Of a DNA stretch of 8,560 nt, positions 6,010 through 8,560 are shown piece after piece. Source of the stretch: Lentzea sp. (GTDB lineage: Bacteria > Actinomycetota > Actinomycetes > Mycobacteriales > Pseudonocardiaceae); NCBI GenBank assembly GCA_030146905.1, contig JASLAV010000250.1, positions 1 to 8,560 of the forward strand, given 5' to 3'. A model generated the notes under the pieces. It had not been told where the DNA came from. It did not search any database and saw only the letters and a list, made by a program, of their open reading frames with translations. The translations under genes and the position numbers were made by a program. How positions within the stretch are numbered: the first letter of the stretch is position 1; each line of letters begins with the position of its first letter.

Positions 6010-6498
6010 GTGAGCGACACCCAGGTGACCTGGCTGACCCAGGAGGCCTACGACCGGCTCAAGGCTGAGCTGGACGAACTCATCGCGTACCGCCCGGTCA
6101 TGGCTGCCGAGATCAACGCCCGTCGCGAAGAGGGCGACCTCCGCGAGAACGGTGGCTACCACGCGGCCCGCGAGGAGCAGGGCAAGCAGGAGGCGCGGAT
6201 TCGCCAGCTGCACGAGCTGCTCCAGGCCGCGAAGGTCGGCGAGGCCCCCACCACCAAGGGTGTCGCTGCTCCGGGAACGGTGCTCACGATCCGTTACGAA
6301 GGCGACGACGAGACGGAGACCTTCCTGCTCGCGACCCGCGAAGAGGGCGCGCACGGCGAGATGGAGGTCTACTCCCCGCTCTCGCCGCTCGGCAAGGCCC
6401 TGAACGGCGCGAAGGACGGCGAGACCGTCCAGTACGAGCTGCCCAACGGCAAGCTCCAGAAGGTCACGCTGATCTCCGCCGTCCCGTACGCGGGGTGA
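6010..6498 (+). CDS. greA: Transcription elongation factor GreA
   Basis: This 162-residue protein rescues backtracked RNA polymerase by stimulating cleavage of the extruded RNA 3' end through the secondary channel. The N-terminal coiled coil (about 10-78) carries the tip motif [19 protein letters not shown], with Asp43 and Glu46 corresponding to the acidic residues that hold the catalytic magnesium. The C-terminal FKBP-like domain (about 88-162) includes [16 protein letters not shown] 6010 was chosen from TTG 6001, GTG 6004 and GTG 6010. It gives [11 protein letters not shown] at the N-terminus, as in mycobacterial GreA (164 residues, from memory), and lies nine bases after GAGGAG. The frame stays open further upstream, but that part is leader. 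The gene has a long structured leader with a SigR-like promoter and terminator-like hairpin, and converges on the lrp gene. Confidence 0.97.
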   Translation: MSDTQVTWLTQEAYDRLKAELDELIAYRPVMAAEINARREEGDLRENGGYHAAREEQGKQEARIRQLHELLQAAKVGEAPTTKGVAAPGTVLTIRYEGDDETETFLLATREEGAHGEMEVYSPLSPLGKALNGAKDGETVQYELPNGKLQKVTLISAVPYAG

Positions 6499-6530
6499 CC
6501 AGCAGGCGAACATGCTCTGAAACACGCGCA

Positions 6531-6567
6531 GGGGCGGTCACTTCGGTGACCGCCCCTTCGTCTTCTT
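6531..6567 (+). terminator. Terminator hairpin with UUCG tetraloop between greA and the convergent lrp gene
   Basis: GGGGCGGTCAC (6531-6541) pairs perfectly over 11 bp with 6546-6556. It is capped by C(UUCG)G, the exceptionally stable tetraloop, and followed by a T-rich tract (TTCGTCTTCTT, 6557-6567). It lies 32 bases after the greA stop, so it is the likely greA terminator. Its right part overlaps the last codons of the opposing lrp gene, whose stop (6538-6540) is inside the left arm, so it could act on both strands. Confidence 0.82.
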
Positions 6568-7056
6568 GACGCGCTCCAGCAGCGGCCGCACGCGCGGGGG
6601 CACGGGCGTCGACAGCGCGATCGAGGTGGACAGCCTGCGCACGTGCGGGACGTCGACGATGTGGTCGACCACGCGCTGGAGGTCGGCGTTCGACCGGGCG
6701 ACCATTCTCACGAAGAGATCTCCCTGACCCGTCGTCGCGTGCACCTCGCACACCTCGCTGATGGCGGCCAGCCCTTCGCACACCTCCGCCCGCCGCCCCT
6801 GCGCGATCTCGACGACCGCGAACGCCGTCAGCCCGTAGCCCATCGCGCCGAGGTCCAGCGCCGGCGGGAACCCGGTGAGCACGCCCCTGTCCGTGAGCCG
6901 GTCCAGCCGGGCCTGCACGGTTCCCCGTGCGACGCCGAGCCTCCTGGAGCATTCGAGGACGCCGAGACGGGGTTCGTCGGTCAAGAGCAGCAGCAGCTTC
7001 GCGTCCAGTTCGTCGACGGGCTGGTCAGAGTGCTCACTCTGTTCGTCAGTGGCCAT
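6538..7056 (-). CDS. Lrp/AsnC-family transcriptional regulator, divergent from hpd
   Basis: This 172-residue protein has an N-terminal AsnC-type helix-turn-helix and a C-terminal ligand-binding RAM domain. The opening LDAKLLLLLTDEPRLGVLECSRRLGVARGTVQARLDRLTDRGVLTG (about residues 17-62) is the DNA-binding domain. The RAM domain runs from about 75 to 155 (LTAFAVVEI, VHATTGQGDLFVRMVARS, VRRLSTSIALSTPVP). A 14-residue polar extension precedes and a Lys/Arg-rich tail follows; both are short additions to the usual 150-160 residues. Such proteins act as dimers and octamers sensing amino acids or related acids. It is transcribed away from the hydroxyphenylpyruvate dioxygenase gene across a 74-base gap that holds a palindrome. 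In Streptomyces coelicolor an Lrp-like protein, HpdA, controls hppD and itself (from memory), so this is a candidate counterpart. Its ligand is unproven. ATG 7056 has no Shine-Dalgarno sequence and appears leaderless. Confidence 0.93.
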   Translation of the reverse strand: MATDEQSEHSDQPVDELDAKLLLLLTDEPRLGVLECSRRLGVARGTVQARLDRLTDRGVLTGFPPALDLGAMGYGLTAFAVVEIAQGRRAEVCEGLAAISEVCEVHATTGQGDLFVRMVARSNADLQRVVDHIVDVPHVRRLSTSIALSTPVPPRVRPLLERVKKTKGRSPK

Positions 7057-7060
7057 AGAT

Positions 7061-7081
7061 CACTATACAAATTGTGCAGTG
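7061..7081. promoter_or_regulatory. 21-bp near-perfect palindrome: likely Lrp/AsnC operator
   Basis: The outer arms CACT and AGTG and inner arms ACAA and TTGT match exactly around a central A; only the two bases between each arm pair break the symmetry. It covers the lrp -10 box (7062-7067, minus strand) and lies about 50 bases upstream of the hpd start. It could thus repress its own gene and also affect hpd. Assignment to this regulator is by proximity. Confidence 0.6.
7062..7067 (-). promoter_or_regulatory. -10 box of the lrp-type gene, leaderless start
   Basis: TATAGT on the minus strand differs from TATAAT by one base. Only five bases separate it from ATG 7056, so transcription should begin at or next to the start codon. 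No ribosome-binding site is present, as expected for leaderless mRNA, which is common in actinobacteria. No clear -35 was found. Confidence 0.55.
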
Positions 7082-7091
7082 GAATCGCTGA

Positions 7092-8312
<1,221 letters not shown>

Positions 8313-8319
8313 TGGCGAT

Positions 8320-8344
8320 CCCCCGGTAGGCTGCCTTACGGGGG
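8320..8344. repeat. Imperfect hairpin downstream of hpd
   Basis: CCCCC (8320-8324) pairs with GGGGG (8340-8344), and GTAGG with CC-TAC inside, leaving one bulged base on each side and a short loop. No T-tract follows, so it is at best a weak terminator, or it forms the leader of the next gene. Confidence 0.35.
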
Positions 8345-8366
8345 ACTCACATCGTGGGGAGGTGGC

Positions 8367-8560
8367 ATGGCATTCGTACGACGCGTGGCCGCGGTCATTC
8401 CGCTGGTCGGAGCCGTGACCACGGCTGTGGCACTGACCGGCGCGGCGTTCTTGACCGTGGCGCACGCCGGCTGTGACGAGGCCGGCCGCTTCGTCCGCAC
8501 CGGTGAGTCGATCGAGTTCGTCGGTGGCTGTGTGAACGGCGCCGATCTTCCGGCGGCTCC
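8367..8560 (+). CDS. Exported or membrane-anchored protein of unknown function, N-terminal part (runs off the window)
   Basis: Only the first 64 codons are present. ATG 8367 follows GGAGG (8358-8362) by four bases. The N-terminus MAFVRRVAAVIPLVGAVTTA continues hydrophobic to residue 31, with two arginines near the start, which is a signal peptide or membrane anchor. AHA at 32-34 followed by Gly35 is a plausible signal peptidase I site. The Cys at 36 is not in a good lipobox because His33 occupies the -3 position. The exported part starts GCDEAGRFVRTGESIEFVGGC, with Cys36 and Cys55 able to form a disulfide. I do not recognise the family. It lies 54 bases after hpd in the same direction, but it has its own ribosome-binding site and a hairpin in between, so shared transcription is uncertain. 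Confidence 0.7.
   Translation, partial: MAFVRRVAAVIPLVGAVTTAVALTGAAFLTVAHAGCDEAGRFVRTGESIEFVGGCVNGADLPAA

Noticed and set aside
8454..8475. Lipoprotein signal (Cys36) in the last gene
   Set aside because: The residues before Cys36 are His-Ala-Gly; the lipobox needs Leu or a similar aliphatic residue at -3, so signal peptidase I cleavage after AHA is more likely.

Overview
The window is high-GC DNA with GTG starts, AGGAGG-type ribosome-binding sites and short gene gaps. It encodes mycothiol S-conjugate amidase, which is restricted to Actinobacteria. The order mca, DUF4307-like membrane protein, greA, with a small membrane protein beside mca, matches my recollection of the Mycobacterium tuberculosis Rv1080c-Rv1083 region. 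A filamentous actinomycete, perhaps of the Pseudonocardiales, is the best guess; the genus cannot be fixed from this sequence alone.

Positions 1-4161 (+) hold an RNA-repair operon. It contains the 3' end of a Hen1-type RNA 2'-O-methyltransferase, a complete three-domain Pnkp (5'-kinase, phosphatase, ligase/adenylyltransferase), and two tandem, diverged RlaP-like nucleotidyltransferases. All consecutive genes overlap by 4-10 bases, so they are probably translated together. Pnkp and Hen1 are known partners that repair ribotoxin-cut RNA and methylate the repaired junction. Two tandem RlaP-family proteins following them is the least ordinary part of the window.

Positions 4158-5299 (-) hold mca and a small single-pass membrane protein. 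Their operon converges on the RNA-repair operon so tightly that both last genes stop on one shared CTAG. A DUF4307-like membrane protein (5395-5817, +) and greA (6010-6498, +) lie on the other side. The mca and greA upstream regions each carry GGGAAC-N18-GTTGT, the form expected for the thiol-oxidative-stress sigma factor SigR/SigH. The greA leader also contains an intrinsic terminator hairpin whose 3' arm can pair instead with a downstream repeat of its 5' arm, an attenuator-like arrangement.

Positions 6538-8312 hold an Lrp/AsnC regulator (-) divergent from 4-hydroxyphenylpyruvate dioxygenase (+). Between them is a 21-bp near-perfect palindrome over the regulator's -10 box, a likely autoregulatory operator that may also control tyrosine catabolism. 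The lrp mRNA is probably leaderless. The right edge (8367 onward) starts a secreted or membrane-anchored protein of unknown function. No tRNA, rRNA, CRISPR array, insertion sequence or phage gene was seen.
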